A program made the position numbers and the translations under genes. 64,000 nucleotides of DNA, taken from the NCBI GenBank assembly GCA_018606645.1, contig JAGVRI010000003.1, positions 91,322-155,321 of the forward strand, in the 5' to 3' direction. The notes below the pieces were generated by a model. It was given only the letters and a program-made list of their open reading frames with translations, made no database searches and was not told the DNA's origin. This document shows, one piece after another, positions 27,130-36,291 of the stretch. The stretch comes from Chloroflexota bacterium. GTDB lineage: Bacteria > Chloroflexota > Anaerolineae > JAAYZQ01. Every line of letters begins with the position of its first letter. Position 1 is the first letter of the stretch.

Positions 27130-28167
27130 ATGAGCCGGGGAGAGTATCTATTGCGCCGCCTGGGGTTCGGGTTATTTGTGCTTCTCGGCGTGCTCCTGGT
27201 TACGTTTGTGGTCTCTCGGGTCGTGCCCGGCGATCCGGCTCGCCTCTACCTGGGCCCGCGAGCCAGTCCCGAGGCGTTGGCGCAAGTACGCGAACGGCTT
27301 GGGCTCGACGATCCACTGCCCAAGCAATTTGTCAAGTATGTAGCCAGTACGTTGCAAGGGGACCTGGGCTACTCGTTTCGCACGAAACGCCCCATCATCG
27401 AGGACCTCAAGGTCCGGCTTCCGGCCACGATGGAACTCGTCATCCTGTCCACCGGACTTGCTCTGCTCGTGGGCGTTCCGGTCGGTGTGCTGGGGGCGTC
27501 CCGTCGGGGTAAGGGTTTTGATCAGGTGAGCCGCATCTTGACCATTGCCGGGGTTTCGATCCCTGCTTTCTGGTGGGCGCTGTTGCTCCAGTTGGTGTTT
27601 TTCCTATGGCTGGGGTTGCTCCCGTTGGGTGGGCGGGTGAGTCAGGACATTCAGCTCCACCATCCCATCCAAATGATTACCGGTTTCTATTTGATCGATG
27701 CGGCGGTGACCGGGAACTGGATAGCCTGGCGCGATGCGGCGTTGCATATTCTCCTGCCAGCCTGCGTCCTGGCTACCTACCCGCTGAGCCTGGCGGTGCG
27801 GATGACGCGGGCCTCGATGGTGGAGGTCCTGTCGGAGGTCTATGTGACTGCGGCACGCGCCCAGGGACTGAGTGAGCGGGAGATTCTATTTCGTCTGGCT
27901 CTGAAGAATGCCATCGTCCCCACCCTGACGATTATGGGGCTGGTATTTGCCTATTCGATCACCGGAGCTGTCCTGGTCGAGATTGTGTTTACCTGGCCGG
28001 GTATGGGCAGCTACATGACCGATGCGATCCTGAACAAGGATATCTATGTGCTCTTTGCCGTGACCCTGGTGGTCACGGTCATTTACATTTTTGTCAACCT
28101 GTTGGTGGACCTGGTCCAGGCGGCGCTAGACCCGCGCATCCGGATCGGTCGCGGAGGAGAGGCATAA
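27130..28167 (+). CDS. Dpp/Opp-type ABC transporter permease 1 (DppB-like)
   Basis: A 345-residue inner-membrane permease with an N-terminal TM helix (LGFGLFVLLGVLLVTFVVSR) and the family opening VVPGDPARLYLGPRASPE. Further TM helices follow, including the EAA loop (YVTAARAQGLSEREILFRLA) that contacts the ATPases. Start ATG 27130 is set by the promoter at 27070-27098 and GGGAGAGGGAAC upstream. The family imports peptides, nickel or other small solutes; the substrate is not readable from the permease. Confidence 0.92.
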   Translation: MSRGEYLLRRLGFGLFVLLGVLLVTFVVSRVVPGDPARLYLGPRASPEALAQVRERLGLDDPLPKQFVKYVASTLQGDLGYSFRTKRPIIEDLKVRLPATMELVILSTGLALLVGVPVGVLGASRRGKGFDQVSRILTIAGVSIPAFWWALLLQLVFFLWLGLLPLGGRVSQDIQLHHPIQMITGFYLIDAAVTGNWIAWRDAALHILLPACVLATYPLSLAVRMTRASMVEVLSEVYVTAARAQGLSEREILFRLALKNAIVPTLTIMGLVFAYSITGAVLVEIVFTWPGMGSYMTDAILNKDIYVLFAVTLVVTVIYIFVNLLVDLVQAALDPRIRIGRGGEA

Positions 28168-28169
28168 CC

Positions 28170-29078
28170 ATGGTTTCCACTCGTCTGGGCCGACGGAGAT
28201 TCGCAGGGGTATTGGGCTGGCGCCCGGAACCGGGTTCGAGCCTGTGGTATTTGCAGCGCGATCGGATCGCCATGATTAGCCTTGGGGTCCTGATCTTGAT
28301 GGTTCTCCTGGCGATTTTTGCTCCGTGGCTGACCCCCTATCCGGACCAAGGACGGGGTACCCCCAACGTGGCGGAAAAGCTCAAACCTCCCAGTCTGGCT
28401 CACCCGTTTGGCACCGACCCATTGGGCCGCGATGTGTGGGCGCGCGTCCTGTTCGGAGCGCGCACTGCCCTGATTGCCGGGATCACCATCCAGGTGGTGT
28501 CTACCATCGGCGGCACGGTGTTGGGCGCGATTGCCGGTTACTTTGGAGGATGGCTTGACGAGGCGATCATGCGCGTCACCGATATCTTTCTCGCCTTTCC
28601 TCCGTTGTTGCTGGCGATGACGGTCGCTTCGGTCCTCGAGCCCAGTTTGGGGAATTCTATCCTGGCCATTACGCTGGTATGGTGGCCATGGTATGCGCGT
28701 CTGGCGCGCGGACAGGTGATCTCGGTGCGGGAGCGAGACTATGTGAAGGCGGCGCGGGGGATTGGGGTGAATGACGCGACCATCATCGTTCGGCATATCT
28801 TGCCGAACATCATGTCTCCGGTTCTGGTTCAGGCCACGCTCGATCTGGGGGCGGCGATCTTGACCGTAAGTGCGCTGAGCTTCGTCGGGCTCGGGGTGCC
28901 GCCTCCGACGGCCGATTGGGGAGCGATGGTCAATGAGGGCCGTATCTACATCCAGAACGGAAGGTGGTGGGTGGCTACGTTTCCGGGGCTGGCTTTGTTC
29001 GTGACCATCATGGCCTTTAACCTGCTGGGGGATGGGATCCAGTTGGCCACCAGTCCGAAAGCGCGCGGGGTGAGTTAG
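28170..29078 (+). CDS. Dpp/Opp-type ABC transporter permease 2 (DppC-like)
   Basis: A 302-residue permease. After a first TM (MISLGVLILMVLLAIFAPWL) it has the DppC signature HPFGTDPLGRDVWARVLFGA, then several TM helices and the EAA loop (YVKAARGIGVNDATIIVRHI). It ends LLGDGIQLATSPKARG. It starts 2 nt after the first permease gene. The two permeases form the channel heterodimer. Confidence 0.93.
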   Translation: MVSTRLGRRRFAGVLGWRPEPGSSLWYLQRDRIAMISLGVLILMVLLAIFAPWLTPYPDQGRGTPNVAEKLKPPSLAHPFGTDPLGRDVWARVLFGARTALIAGITIQVVSTIGGTVLGAIAGYFGGWLDEAIMRVTDIFLAFPPLLLAMTVASVLEPSLGNSILAITLVWWPWYARLARGQVISVRERDYVKAARGIGVNDATIIVRHILPNIMSPVLVQATLDLGAAILTVSALSFVGLGVPPPTADWGAMVNEGRIYIQNGRWWVATFPGLALFVTIMAFNLLGDGIQLATSPKARGVS

Positions 29079-29082
29079 AGCG

Positions 29083-30099
29083 ATGGATGCGGGGACTTGC
29101 ACCTCTGCGGTTCCGCTGCTGGAGGTGGACGATTTGCGCGTGGTGTTCCCCACCCCTCGCGGTATGGTCAAAGCGGTGTGGGGGGTCAGCTTTCAGATTC
29201 AGAAGGGCCACATGTATGGGATCGTGGGCGAGTCCGGCTGTGGCAAAACAGCCACGGGGCGGGCGATCCTGAGGTTGATCCCTCCACCCGGAAAGATTGT
29301 GGGAGGTCGGATTCTCTTTCGCGGCGAGAACTTGATGGAGAAAAGTGAGGAGGAGATGCGCCGGGTGCGAGGCCGCTCGATTAGCATGATCTTCCAGGAC
29401 CCGGCGGCGGCCCTCAATCCTCTTTTTACCATTGGCCAGCAGATCACGGCCATCATGAAACGGCACAAGGTGGCTCACGGGGAAGCGTTGCGACAGCGAG
29501 CTGAGCAGCTTTTCGAGGAGCTGGGGTTACCTCACAGCCGAGATTTGTTGGAGTGTTATCCGCACCAGCTTTCGGGTGGGATGCAACAGCGGGTGATGAT
29601 TGCCATGGCTCTGTGCGTGGAAAGCGACCTGTTGATCGCCGATGAGCCTACTTCCTGTCTGGATGTGACCATCCAATCCCAAATCCTGGATTTGCTGGTC
29701 CGACTCCAGAAGCAGCGAGGATTGGCCATCATGCTGATCACCCACGACCTGGGTGTGGTGGCCGAGACCTGTGAGCGGGTGGCCGTGTTTTATCTGGGCC
29801 GGATCGTGGAGCAGGGCGCAGTCTCTGAGGTATTTCGTCATCCCAGACATCCCTATACCCAGGGGTTGCTGGCTGCTCTGCCCGATCCACAGCGATGGGG
29901 GAGTCCACTGAAGATGATCCCCGGCTCTGTGCCCACTCCGTTGGAGGCAATCCCAGGATGTGCGTTTGCCCCCCGGTGCGAATTCGCGACGGACACATGC
30001 GGGAACGTTGAACCGCAACTCGTGTCGGTGGGCGATGACCATCTCGCCGCCTGTTTTCTCTATGCAGCCGATCCGGGAAAGGGACGGGGCAGGGCATGA
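29083..30099 (+). CDS. Dpp/Opp-type ABC transporter ATPase 1 (DppD-like)
   Basis: A 338-residue ATPase with Walker [10 protein letters not shown]-loop [10 protein letters not shown], signature LSGGMQQRV, Walker [10 protein letters not shown] and switch THDLG. The C-terminal extension typical of oligopeptide ATPases is present, with Cys residues ([14 protein letters not shown]) that bind an Fe-S cluster in some homologues. It overlaps the next ATPase gene by ATGA. Confidence 0.94.
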   Translation: MDAGTCTSAVPLLEVDDLRVVFPTPRGMVKAVWGVSFQIQKGHMYGIVGESGCGKTATGRAILRLIPPPGKIVGGRILFRGENLMEKSEEEMRRVRGRSISMIFQDPAAALNPLFTIGQQITAIMKRHKVAHGEALRQRAEQLFEELGLPHSRDLLECYPHQLSGGMQQRVMIAMALCVESDLLIADEPTSCLDVTIQSQILDLLVRLQKQRGLAIMLITHDLGVVAETCERVAVFYLGRIVEQGAVSEVFRHPRHPYTQGLLAALPDPQRWGSPLKMIPGSVPTPLEAIPGCAFAPRCEFATDTCGNVEPQLVSVGDDHLAACFLYAADPGKGRGRA

Positions 30100-31106
30100 A
30101 CCACGAAGTGTTGGTTGATATCCGGGACCTGACCGTCGACTATGTGTGGGGCGGCGGCTTTTTCGGGAGAAGCCGCCGGCGGGTCCGGGTGCTGGATCGG
30201 CTCAACCTTCAGGTATTCCGGGGCGAGACTTTGGGGATTGTCGGCGAGTCGGGCTGCGGCAAGAGCACCCTGGCCAGTAGTCTGCTGCGCTTTGTTCGCC
30301 CCACCGGCGGGCAGGTGCTATTTGAGGGTCAGGACATCCTGACCATGGATCGGGTGCGTTTGCGTCAGCAGCGGCGCCAGATGCAGATCGTATTTCAGAA
30401 TCCGTTTTCGTCCCTGAACCCTCGTATGACCATCCTGGACATAGTCGGCGAACCACTGGTTACCCATACGGGTCTGCGCCGACAAGCGTTGCGAGAGCGG
30501 GTTACTGCGTTGCTGGAAGAGGTGGGCCTGGGGGCTCATCTTCTGGATCGGCATCCCCACGAGTTGAGTGGAGGGCAGGCCCAGCGAGTGGCTTTGGCCC
30601 GCGCCCTGGCGCTGAATCCCAAACTGCTGGTGCTGGATGAACCGACCTCTGCGCTGGACGTTTCGGTGCAGGCTCAGATCGTGAATTTGCTGGCCGAATT
30701 GCAGAAACGACATGGCCTGACCTATTTGTTCATTTCCCATAGCCTGGGTGTGGTGCAGCATATCAGTACCCGAATTGCGGTGCTGTACATGGGTGAAATT
30801 GTCGAATTGGGGTCTCGGGAGGGGATCTCGACGGTGCCGAAGCATCCGTATACCCTGGCCCTGTTCTCGTCCACCCCGACGGTCGACCCCGATCGGCGTC
30901 GGCAACGCGTGATCCTGGAGGGCCAGGTCCCCAGCCTGGCCAACCCTCCACCCGGGTGTCGCTTTCATACCCGCTGCCCCTACGTGATGGATCGTTGCCG
31001 CTCGGAGAAACCGACCGTGCACTGGATCGAAAATGGGCACTGGGTGATGTGTCATTTGCTTGACTCCGATGAGAGGGAAGGGGGGGTGCCAATGACCACA
31101 GGGTAA
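30096..31106 (+). CDS. Dpp/Opp-type ABC transporter ATPase 2 (DppF-like)
   Basis: A 336-residue partner ATPase with Walker A GESGCGKST, Q-loop FQNPFSSLNPRM, signature LSGGQAQRVALARAL, Walker B LLVLDEPTSALD and SHSLG. The C-terminal extension again has a Cys cluster (GCRFHTRCPYVMDRC). It pairs with the previous ATPase to energise import. Confidence 0.94.
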   Translation: MNHEVLVDIRDLTVDYVWGGGFFGRSRRRVRVLDRLNLQVFRGETLGIVGESGCGKSTLASSLLRFVRPTGGQVLFEGQDILTMDRVRLRQQRRQMQIVFQNPFSSLNPRMTILDIVGEPLVTHTGLRRQALRERVTALLEEVGLGAHLLDRHPHELSGGQAQRVALARALALNPKLLVLDEPTSALDVSVQAQIVNLLAELQKRHGLTYLFISHSLGVVQHISTRIAVLYMGEIVELGSREGISTVPKHPYTLALFSSTPTVDPDRRRQRVILEGQVPSLANPPPGCRFHTRCPYVMDRCRSEKPTVHWIENGHWVMCHLLDSDEREGGVPMTTG

Positions 31107-31172
31107 GTCGTTGATTAGAGTCCACAGGCCATTGCGGCAAGTGTTACAAGTTTGAGTAAAGGAGAGAAGGAG

Positions 31173-32846
31173 ATGAAAAAGGAACGTTTGATATGGCAAG
31201 TGTTGATGGGGTGCTTGGTGGTGGTGGCTTTGTTAGTTTCGGCGTGCCAGCCCACGGCTGCTCCCACCGAGGCACCCAAACCTACGGAAGCGGCCGCTGC
31301 CACGGAAGCGCCCAAACCCACCGAAGTGGCTGCTCCTACCGAAGCGCCCAAACCCACCGAGGCACCGACCCAGCCTCCTCCGCCGGCAGAGAACATTATC
31401 ACCTATGCCTATCCGCGCATGATTAATGAGCTCGATCCCAGCCTGGTGCTTTCGTCGGAGAACAACATCCTGTGGAACGTCTATGGTACCCTGACCTTCT
31501 GGGATAAGGACAAGGGGGTTCTTCCGTATCTGGCCGAGTCGTGGGAGTCGAACGAGGACAAGACACAGTGGACGTTTCATCTGCGGAAGGGCCTGAAGTG
31601 CCATGACGGGACCGACTTTACGGCGGACGATGTCAAGTTCTCCTATGAGCGGACCATTGCCAAAGGGGCCTTGGCTTATGTCTTTGCCTCTCTGGATTCG
31701 GTCGAGGTGGTGGACCCGTTGACGGTGCGGCTCAATCTGAAGTACCCGTTCCGCTGGGATGCCAATGCGGCTAATTCGTGGGGCGCGTATCTGATGTGCG
31801 ACAGCGCAGCCGACAAGGAGAGCGATTGGTATGCGGCGGGGAATGACTCCGGGGCCGGTCCGTACAAGATCGAAAGCTGGGAGCCAGGGCAGCGCATGGT
31901 CCTCACCGAGTTCGAGGGATGGACCGGAGGATGGCCCGAGAACCATTTCAACAAGGTGGTCATTGAAATCGTAGAGGACGCAGCCGTCCGGGTCCAGAAG
32001 CTACGGGGTGGCGAGGCGGACGTGGCCTGGGGGATCCCCTACGATGACTTTGAGTCACTGAACGCGACGGGCAAGGTAACGGCCATGGCGGTGCCGGCCT
32101 ATCTGCAATTGCAGTGGCATTTCAACACCCGAAGGGCTCCGCTGAACGACCTGCGGGTGCGCCAGGCGTTGGCCTACGCGTTCCCCTACGAGGAGGTCCA
32201 AAAGGGTACGTACGGAGGCTTTGCCACGGTGTCTAAAGGGGCGGTACCCCGGATCATGTGGCAACCACCGGTTGAGACCAAGATCTACACCTACGACCTG
32301 GAAAAAGCCCGGCAATTGCTCCAAGAGGCGGGAGTGCCGCAGGGGACCAAAATCAAGCTGGCGGTGGAAACCGCGCTGAGGGATGCGATCCAGATGGCTC
32401 AACTGTGGCAGGCGGAACTGGCCAAAATCGGGATCGATCTCCAGATCGAACAGGTTTCGGCCTCGGTCCGTTGGGATGAGGTGTACAATCCGGAGACGGA
32501 ATTTGATATCATGATCATGACCATGGTGATCGGCTTTGATTCTCCCAACGAGTACCTGGGTTCGCTATGGCACAGCAAGTGGACCTGGTTCCCCTTCTCT
32601 GGATTCGCCAGCCCGGAGTTCGATGCGCTGGTCGAAAAGGCGCTCTCTGAAGAGGCGGTGGACAAGGCTGCGTCGGATGCTGATTATCAGAAGGCCGAAC
32701 AGATCTTGTTCGACAATGCAGTTGGCGTCTTTGCCCTCGATCTTCCTCAGGACTTTGCCGTGGCCAACGACATTGAGGGGTTCAAGGTGAATCCTCTGTA
32801 CGGCTACGACGTGTTCTTCTGGCAACTGGGGCGCAAATCGCCATAA
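31173..32846 (+). CDS. Extracellular solute-binding lipoprotein of the ABC transporter (family 5)
   Basis: A 557-residue SBP_bac_5 protein. The signal peptide ends in lipobox LVSAC; a low-complexity PTEAPKPTEA linker (to about residue 75) holds the receptor off the membrane. Domain motifs include PYLAESWESNEDKTQWTFHL, KFSYERT, GAGPYKIESWEPGQ and VRQALAYAF. Start ATG 31173 has AAAGGAG 9 nt upstream. It follows the ATPases, so the whole importer is encoded in one operon. The family binds peptides, nickel chelates, guanidino compounds and others; the ligand is unknown. Confidence 0.93.
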   Translation: MKKERLIWQVLMGCLVVVALLVSACQPTAAPTEAPKPTEAAAATEAPKPTEVAAPTEAPKPTEAPTQPPPPAENIITYAYPRMINELDPSLVLSSENNILWNVYGTLTFWDKDKGVLPYLAESWESNEDKTQWTFHLRKGLKCHDGTDFTADDVKFSYERTIAKGALAYVFASLDSVEVVDPLTVRLNLKYPFRWDANAANSWGAYLMCDSAADKESDWYAAGNDSGAGPYKIESWEPGQRMVLTEFEGWTGGWPENHFNKVVIEIVEDAAVRVQKLRGGEADVAWGIPYDDFESLNATGKVTAMAVPAYLQLQWHFNTRRAPLNDLRVRQALAYAFPYEEVQKGTYGGFATVSKGAVPRIMWQPPVETKIYTYDLEKARQLLQEAGVPQGTKIKLAVETALRDAIQMAQLWQAELAKIGIDLQIEQVSASVRWDEVYNPETEFDIMIMTMVIGFDSPNEYLGSLWHSKWTWFPFSGFASPEFDALVEKALSEEAVDKAASDADYQKAEQILFDNAVGVFALDLPQDFAVANDIEGFKVNPLYGYDVFFWQLGRKSP

Positions 32847-32864
32847 CCAACGGCCCGGTCCAGG

Positions 32865-32937
32865 TCTCGATGGAACGGAGAGGCTCCGTTCCATCGAGAA
32901 GATGAACAGGCAGGCGACACGTCGTCGCCTGCCTGTT
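32865..32937 (+). terminator. Tandem hairpin terminators after ABC operon
   Basis: First hairpin 32865-32899: 16-bp perfect stem, 3-nt loop. Second hairpin 32905-32937: 14-bp perfect stem (AACAGGCAGGCGAC), 5-nt loop, followed by TGTTTC. Together they close the transporter operon. Confidence 0.8.
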
Positions 32938-32969
32938 TGTTTCGGACGGCGAGGGCCGGTTTCTTTTAC

Positions 32970-32998
32970 TTGACAGACTTCTGTTTTTGTCCTACACT
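32970..32998 (+). promoter_or_regulatory. Promoter upstream of secreted-protein region
   Basis: TTGACA (32970-32975), 17-nt spacer, TACACT (32993-32998). It closely resembles the promoter at 38367-38395, including TTCTG and CTACACTT in spacer and -10. The next intact gene starts only at 33465. Confidence 0.5.
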
Positions 32999-33189
32999 TG
33001 AGTCGGTAGGATCCTCGCGAACGATCGGCTCAAGCGAACGAGGTGGTCGAGGGTCTGGGAGTTGTTTCGTGCCGGTAATCCGGAATTCTCAGTCTCTCCG
33101 GCGTGTTGCCTGTCGTAAGGGTCGGGTTAGGAGGAGTGCTTTTACCTGCGCTCCGACCCTTATTCCCTGGTCCACACTACGATTTTCTC

Positions 33190-33252
33190 CACACCGAGCC
33201 GCACATCCTGGCGTTGTACCAGACGCGGGATGGGACCCTGTGGGTGGGGACG
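33190..33252 (+). pseudogene. Remnant of a Reg_prop-type beta-propeller gene
   Basis: Nt 33190-33252 translate to HILALYQTRDGTLWVGT, which matches the two-component-regulator propeller blade motif (DGTLWVGT). The frame then runs into an 18-bp tandem repeat and no full gene is present. It looks like the start of a sensor gene destroyed by repeats or deletion. The stretch 32999-33464 otherwise holds only repeats. Confidence 0.45.
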
Positions 33253-33255
33253 GAG

Positions 33256-33307
33256 AGGGCGACCACGAGGGGGAGGGCGACCACGAGGGGGAGGGCGACC
33301 ACGAGGG
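33256..33307 (+). repeat. 18-bp direct tandem repeat, about three copies
   Basis: The unit AGGGCGACCACGAGGGGG is repeated at 33256, 33274 and 33292 (last copy partial). It is followed by GTCGCCCC, which can pair back to GGGCGAC, and by a GGGCGCCACG box shared with intergenic hairpin copies A and B. Confidence 0.85.
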
Positions 33308-33371
33308 TCGCCCCTACGGGGGCGCCACGGGGGATGAAAATCGGGGGCTGTCAACGAATGGGAAACGAATG

Positions 33372-33402
33372 GGGTAGGCGAGGGCAATGCCCTCGCCTAC
33401 CC
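33372..33402. repeat. Perfect 14-bp palindromic hairpin
   Basis: Arms GGGTAGGCGAGGGC and GCCCTCGCCTACCC around a 3-nt loop. It lies about 50 nt before the ribosome site of the secreted protein at 33465. No T-run, so more likely a dispersed palindrome than a terminator. Confidence 0.75.
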
Positions 33403-33464
33403 AAAGAGCCCGCGTGGGGGGATGGGGCGGGGTAATCGCCATCTATGTCGAAGGAGGTACTGAA

Positions 33465-34595
33465 ATGAAAGGCAAGTGGACTCTTGTGGGGAGCATTGTG
33501 GCGGTGCTGATGATGGCGCTGGCGGCGGGCCTGACCCAGGCACAGGGTTCGGAACCGCCGGGAAAGCGCGTAGGGCCGCAGGGGGGTGAGGCAATCGCGG
33601 CAGTGGGGGCGTATGTCCCTATCCAGGGGCGGCTGACGGATGCCAGCGGCAACCCGCTCAATGGAACCTTCAACAACGTCACGCTGCGCATATACGAAAG
33701 CCTATCCGGGGGTACACCACTGTGCGAGGTCACCCCGTCCTCCCTGAACGTGAGCAACGGCCTGTTCTCCACGTATATCCCCTGCTCGTCGGGGGTGATT
33801 GACGGCCGGCAGCTCTATCTGGCGGTCAAGGTGGGGGATGACGGCGAGATGACTCCCCGACAACCTATCTACCCGGTGCCCTATGCCTTTAGCCTGAAGC
33901 CTGGGGCGATGATCAATGATACCAGCTCCGGCCGGGTTCTGTTGGTGCAAAACGCCGGCAGTGGCACAGGGGTATACGGCTACAGTAACACGGGTGAAGG
34001 AGTGTACGGTTGGGGCGATGCAGGGCGTGGGGTGTATGGGTATAGCTACAGCGGGGTTGGAGTCTACGCGGAGAGCGCCACCAGTGTGGCGATCCAGGCC
34101 GCCGGCACCGGCATCATCCAGAGCACGGCGGCCACCGACTGGGTCGTCAGCCCACTCAAGATCGTACCGGGCGATGCCAGCGGCGACGGCGACTTGAGGA
34201 TCGTCCATTCCACTCAGTTCGGATGGGTGGCGCTCTATACTGACGGGGCGGACAATTGCACCGCGCTCCTGCCGGTAGATGTAGTGGCCTACCTGTTCGG
34301 TGCGCGCGTCAAAGTATCATCATTCCACTTCTGCTACTCCATGGCCGACGCCAATCTCGACGACTATATTGACCAGGTGGATGTAGAATACGTCAAAGTC
34401 GATGGCGGACGCCAAAACCTTTGTAGCTTTACCAACGACGTATCCAGCACGGCCTGGACTTGCCAGACGTGCACTCCCGCCTCGCCCGCTGGTATCTTTG
34501 GGCCGGTCTTTGTGCGCTTCAAACTGCATTTTACCGGGGACGGATCGGACCATCGGATTCGCCTGGGCCATATGTACCTGCACCTGACCGAATGA
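33465..34595 (+). CDS. Secreted protein with GVYGYS-type repeats
   Basis: A 376-residue exported protein. Signal peptide MKGKWTLVGSIVAVLMMALA ends near TQAQG. Residues about 45-140 form a beta-rich domain (YVPIQGRLTDASGNPLNG ... QPIYPVPYAFSLKPG) often found at the N terminus of chloroflexal and planctomycetal fibre-like proteins. A short repeat array follows (GVYGYSNTGEGVYGWG, GVYGYSYSGVGVYAES). The C-terminal domain contains Cys residues (LCSFTNDVSSTAWTCQTCTP). The ribosome site is AAGGAGGTAC. Probably a surface or fibre protein; no enzyme motif. Confidence 0.78.
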   Translation: MKGKWTLVGSIVAVLMMALAAGLTQAQGSEPPGKRVGPQGGEAIAAVGAYVPIQGRLTDASGNPLNGTFNNVTLRIYESLSGGTPLCEVTPSSLNVSNGLFSTYIPCSSGVIDGRQLYLAVKVGDDGEMTPRQPIYPVPYAFSLKPGAMINDTSSGRVLLVQNAGSGTGVYGYSNTGEGVYGWGDAGRGVYGYSYSGVGVYAESATSVAIQAAGTGIIQSTAATDWVVSPLKIVPGDASGDGDLRIVHSTQFGWVALYTDGADNCTALLPVDVVAYLFGARVKVSSFHFCYSMADANLDDYIDQVDVEYVKVDGGRQNLCSFTNDVSSTAWTCQTCTPASPAGIFGPVFVRFKLHFTGDGSDHRIRLGHMYLHLTE

Positions 34596-34611
34596 GCGCC
34601 GGAGGTGGGCG

Positions 34612-34890
34612 ATGAAACGAACGGCGATCCTCGCAGCTCTGGTCATTGTGCTCGCCCTGGTCGGCCAGGCTCTGGCGATGTCGTCTACGAATTATCGGCT
34701 GGACTGGTTCACGCCGCTGACCGGCGGAGGCGGCGGGCCGGCCAGTTCGGTCCACTACGCGGTCAATTTCACCATCGGTCAGTCGGCCATCGATGGGGCG
34801 TCCAGCACCCACTACACAGGCTGCGTGGGCTACTGGTGCGGCATCAGGCTGTACCCGGTCTACCTGCCGCTGGTGGTGAGGAACTACTGA
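34612..34890 (+). CDS. Small secreted protein with C-terminal YLPLV motif
   Basis: A 92-residue protein: signal peptide (MKRTAILAALVIVLALVGQALA), then a Gly/Ser-rich beta-like body (SSTNYRLDWF, GGGGGPASSVHYAVNFTIGQ) and the terminus PVYLPLVVRNY. It follows the protein at 33465 by 16 nt with GGAGGTGGGCG. The gene pair is duplicated at 35124/36292. The C-terminal hydrophobic-basic tail recurs in neighbours and may be a sorting or anchoring signal. Confidence 0.75.
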   Translation: MKRTAILAALVIVLALVGQALAMSSTNYRLDWFTPLTGGGGGPASSVHYAVNFTIGQSAIDGASSTHYTGCVGYWCGIRLYPVYLPLVVRNY

Positions 34891-35023
34891 GCGAGAGGGC
34901 AGGGGGAGCGGAGGAGCAGAGGAACAGTTGCCAGGCCCCCTCTACAGCGCCATTCGGGTTGTGCAGGGAACCTGCGGGAGGTTCGACCCGAGAATGGTCA
35001 GGTCGCTATAGACCTTCAGATAA

Positions 35024-35097
35024 TGTGTTTGGGCAGAGGCGACCCTTGCGGTCGCCCAGGGCAGGCGCAGGGCCTGCCCCTACCACAAACCTTTTTC
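35024..35097 (+). terminator. Compound hairpin repeat, likely terminator
   Basis: Two hairpins (GGCGACC/GGTCGCC at 35038-35056; GGGCAGGC/GCCTGCCC at 35059-35079) are nested in an outer GTTTG/CAAAC pair and followed by CTTTTTC. It ends the small secreted protein gene and resembles a dispersed GC-rich palindrome. Confidence 0.6.
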
Positions 35098-35123
35098 TGA
35101 ACATCTATAGGAGGAGGTGCGAA

Positions 35124-36281
35124 ATGAAAGGCAAATGGACCTTGGTGAGGGGCCTTGGGGCGGTGGTTGTACTGGCGCTGGCGGCGGGCCTGGTTTGGGC
35201 CCAGGAGCCCCAGCCGCCAGGAGAGGGCGTGCAGCCCCAGGGAGAGGTGGGCATCCAGGCCTTGATGGGTACCGCCTTCACCTACCAGGGCTACCTGAAG
35301 AAGGACGGCACCCCGTATAATGGCAACTGCGACTTTGTGTTCAGTCTGTGGGATGCCGAGACGGGCGGCAATCAGGTTGGCTCAAACCAGGACAAGCCCA
35401 ACGTGTCAGTGAGCAATGGCCTGTTCACCGTGCAACTGGACTTTGGCGCTGGCGCCTTCCAAGGCGATGCTCGTTGGCTGCGGGTCCGCGTGCGCTGCCC
35501 GGCGGGAGGAGGTGATTACACCATCTTGGAACCACGCCAGCCACTGACCCCCGCGCCTTACGCGCTGGCCCTGCCGGGGCTGTGGACACAGCAGAACGAC
35601 ACCAGCCCCAACCTCATCGGCGGCTACAGCGGCAATAGCGTCACCGGCGGCGTGGTGGGCGCGACCGTTGGCGGCGGAGGTATCAGTACCAGCAATAACT
35701 CCATCAGCGGCAACTTTGGCACAGTGGATGGGGGATTGGGTAATGTAGCCAGCGGTTATGCCGCTACCGTCGGTGGAGGCGCGTACAACACCGCCAGCGG
35801 CGACCGTTCTACTGTTCCGGGTGGCCGTGGCGCAGCGGCGACCCATTACGGCGAGATGGCCTATGCCAGCGGGGGGTTTTCCTATCGCGGCGACGCCCAG
35901 ACTTCGCTCTACGTCATGCGCATCGAGCGAACCTGCACCGGCGGTAACTGGTTCGATCTGTATCTCAACGGGAATGACACCCCCTCGCAGTTCCTCACCA
36001 TCGCCCCGGGCCGCACCCTCGTCTTTGATGCCCTGGTGGTGGGCCGCACAGCGGATGGCGAGTCCGCCGGGTACTATGTCCGGGGCGTCGTGGAAAATGT
36101 TGGCGGAACGGTGGCCTTTGTTGGCACGCCGTCGGTGACGACCCTCGGTGAAAATGACACCGCCTGGGACGTTCAGGCCGTGGCCAGCGATGCCTACGAC
36201 GCTCTCTTTATCCAGGTTAAAGGCAACGGTGAGACCATCCGCTGGGTCGCCACTGTGCGCACGGCGGAGGTCGCCTGGTAG
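35124..36281 (+). CDS. Secreted protein with YadA-head-like repeats
   Basis: A 385-residue exported protein. The signal peptide starts with the same MKGKWTLV as the protein at 33465. A similar N-terminal beta domain follows (FTYQGYLKKDGTPYNGNCDF ... PRQPLTPAPYALALPG). Residues about 175-245 contain YadA/trimeric-adhesin-head-like motifs (GGLGNVASGYAATVGGGAYN, TASGDRSTVPGG). The C-terminal beta domain has no catalytic motif. The AGGAGGTGCGAA ribosome site is nearly the same as in the paralogue. Probably a surface fibre or adhesin-like protein. Confidence 0.78.
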   Translation: MKGKWTLVRGLGAVVVLALAAGLVWAQEPQPPGEGVQPQGEVGIQALMGTAFTYQGYLKKDGTPYNGNCDFVFSLWDAETGGNQVGSNQDKPNVSVSNGLFTVQLDFGAGAFQGDARWLRVRVRCPAGGGDYTILEPRQPLTPAPYALALPGLWTQQNDTSPNLIGGYSGNSVTGGVVGATVGGGGISTSNNSISGNFGTVDGGLGNVASGYAATVGGGAYNTASGDRSTVPGGRGAAATHYGEMAYASGGFSYRGDAQTSLYVMRIERTCTGGNWFDLYLNGNDTPSQFLTIAPGRTLVFDALVVGRTADGESAGYYVRGVVENVGGTVAFVGTPSVTTLGENDTAWDVQAVASDAYDALFIQVKGNGETIRWVATVRTAEVAW

Positions 36282-36291
36282 GAGGGCGGCG

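Noticed and set aside
33256-33307. CRISPR array
   Set aside because: The 18-bp units are directly abutting with no spacers and no cas genes nearby.
33103-33435. 110-codon open frame in the repeat region
   Set aside because: Mostly translated tandem and palindromic repeats; only one propeller blade is gene-like, so it is reported as a remnant.
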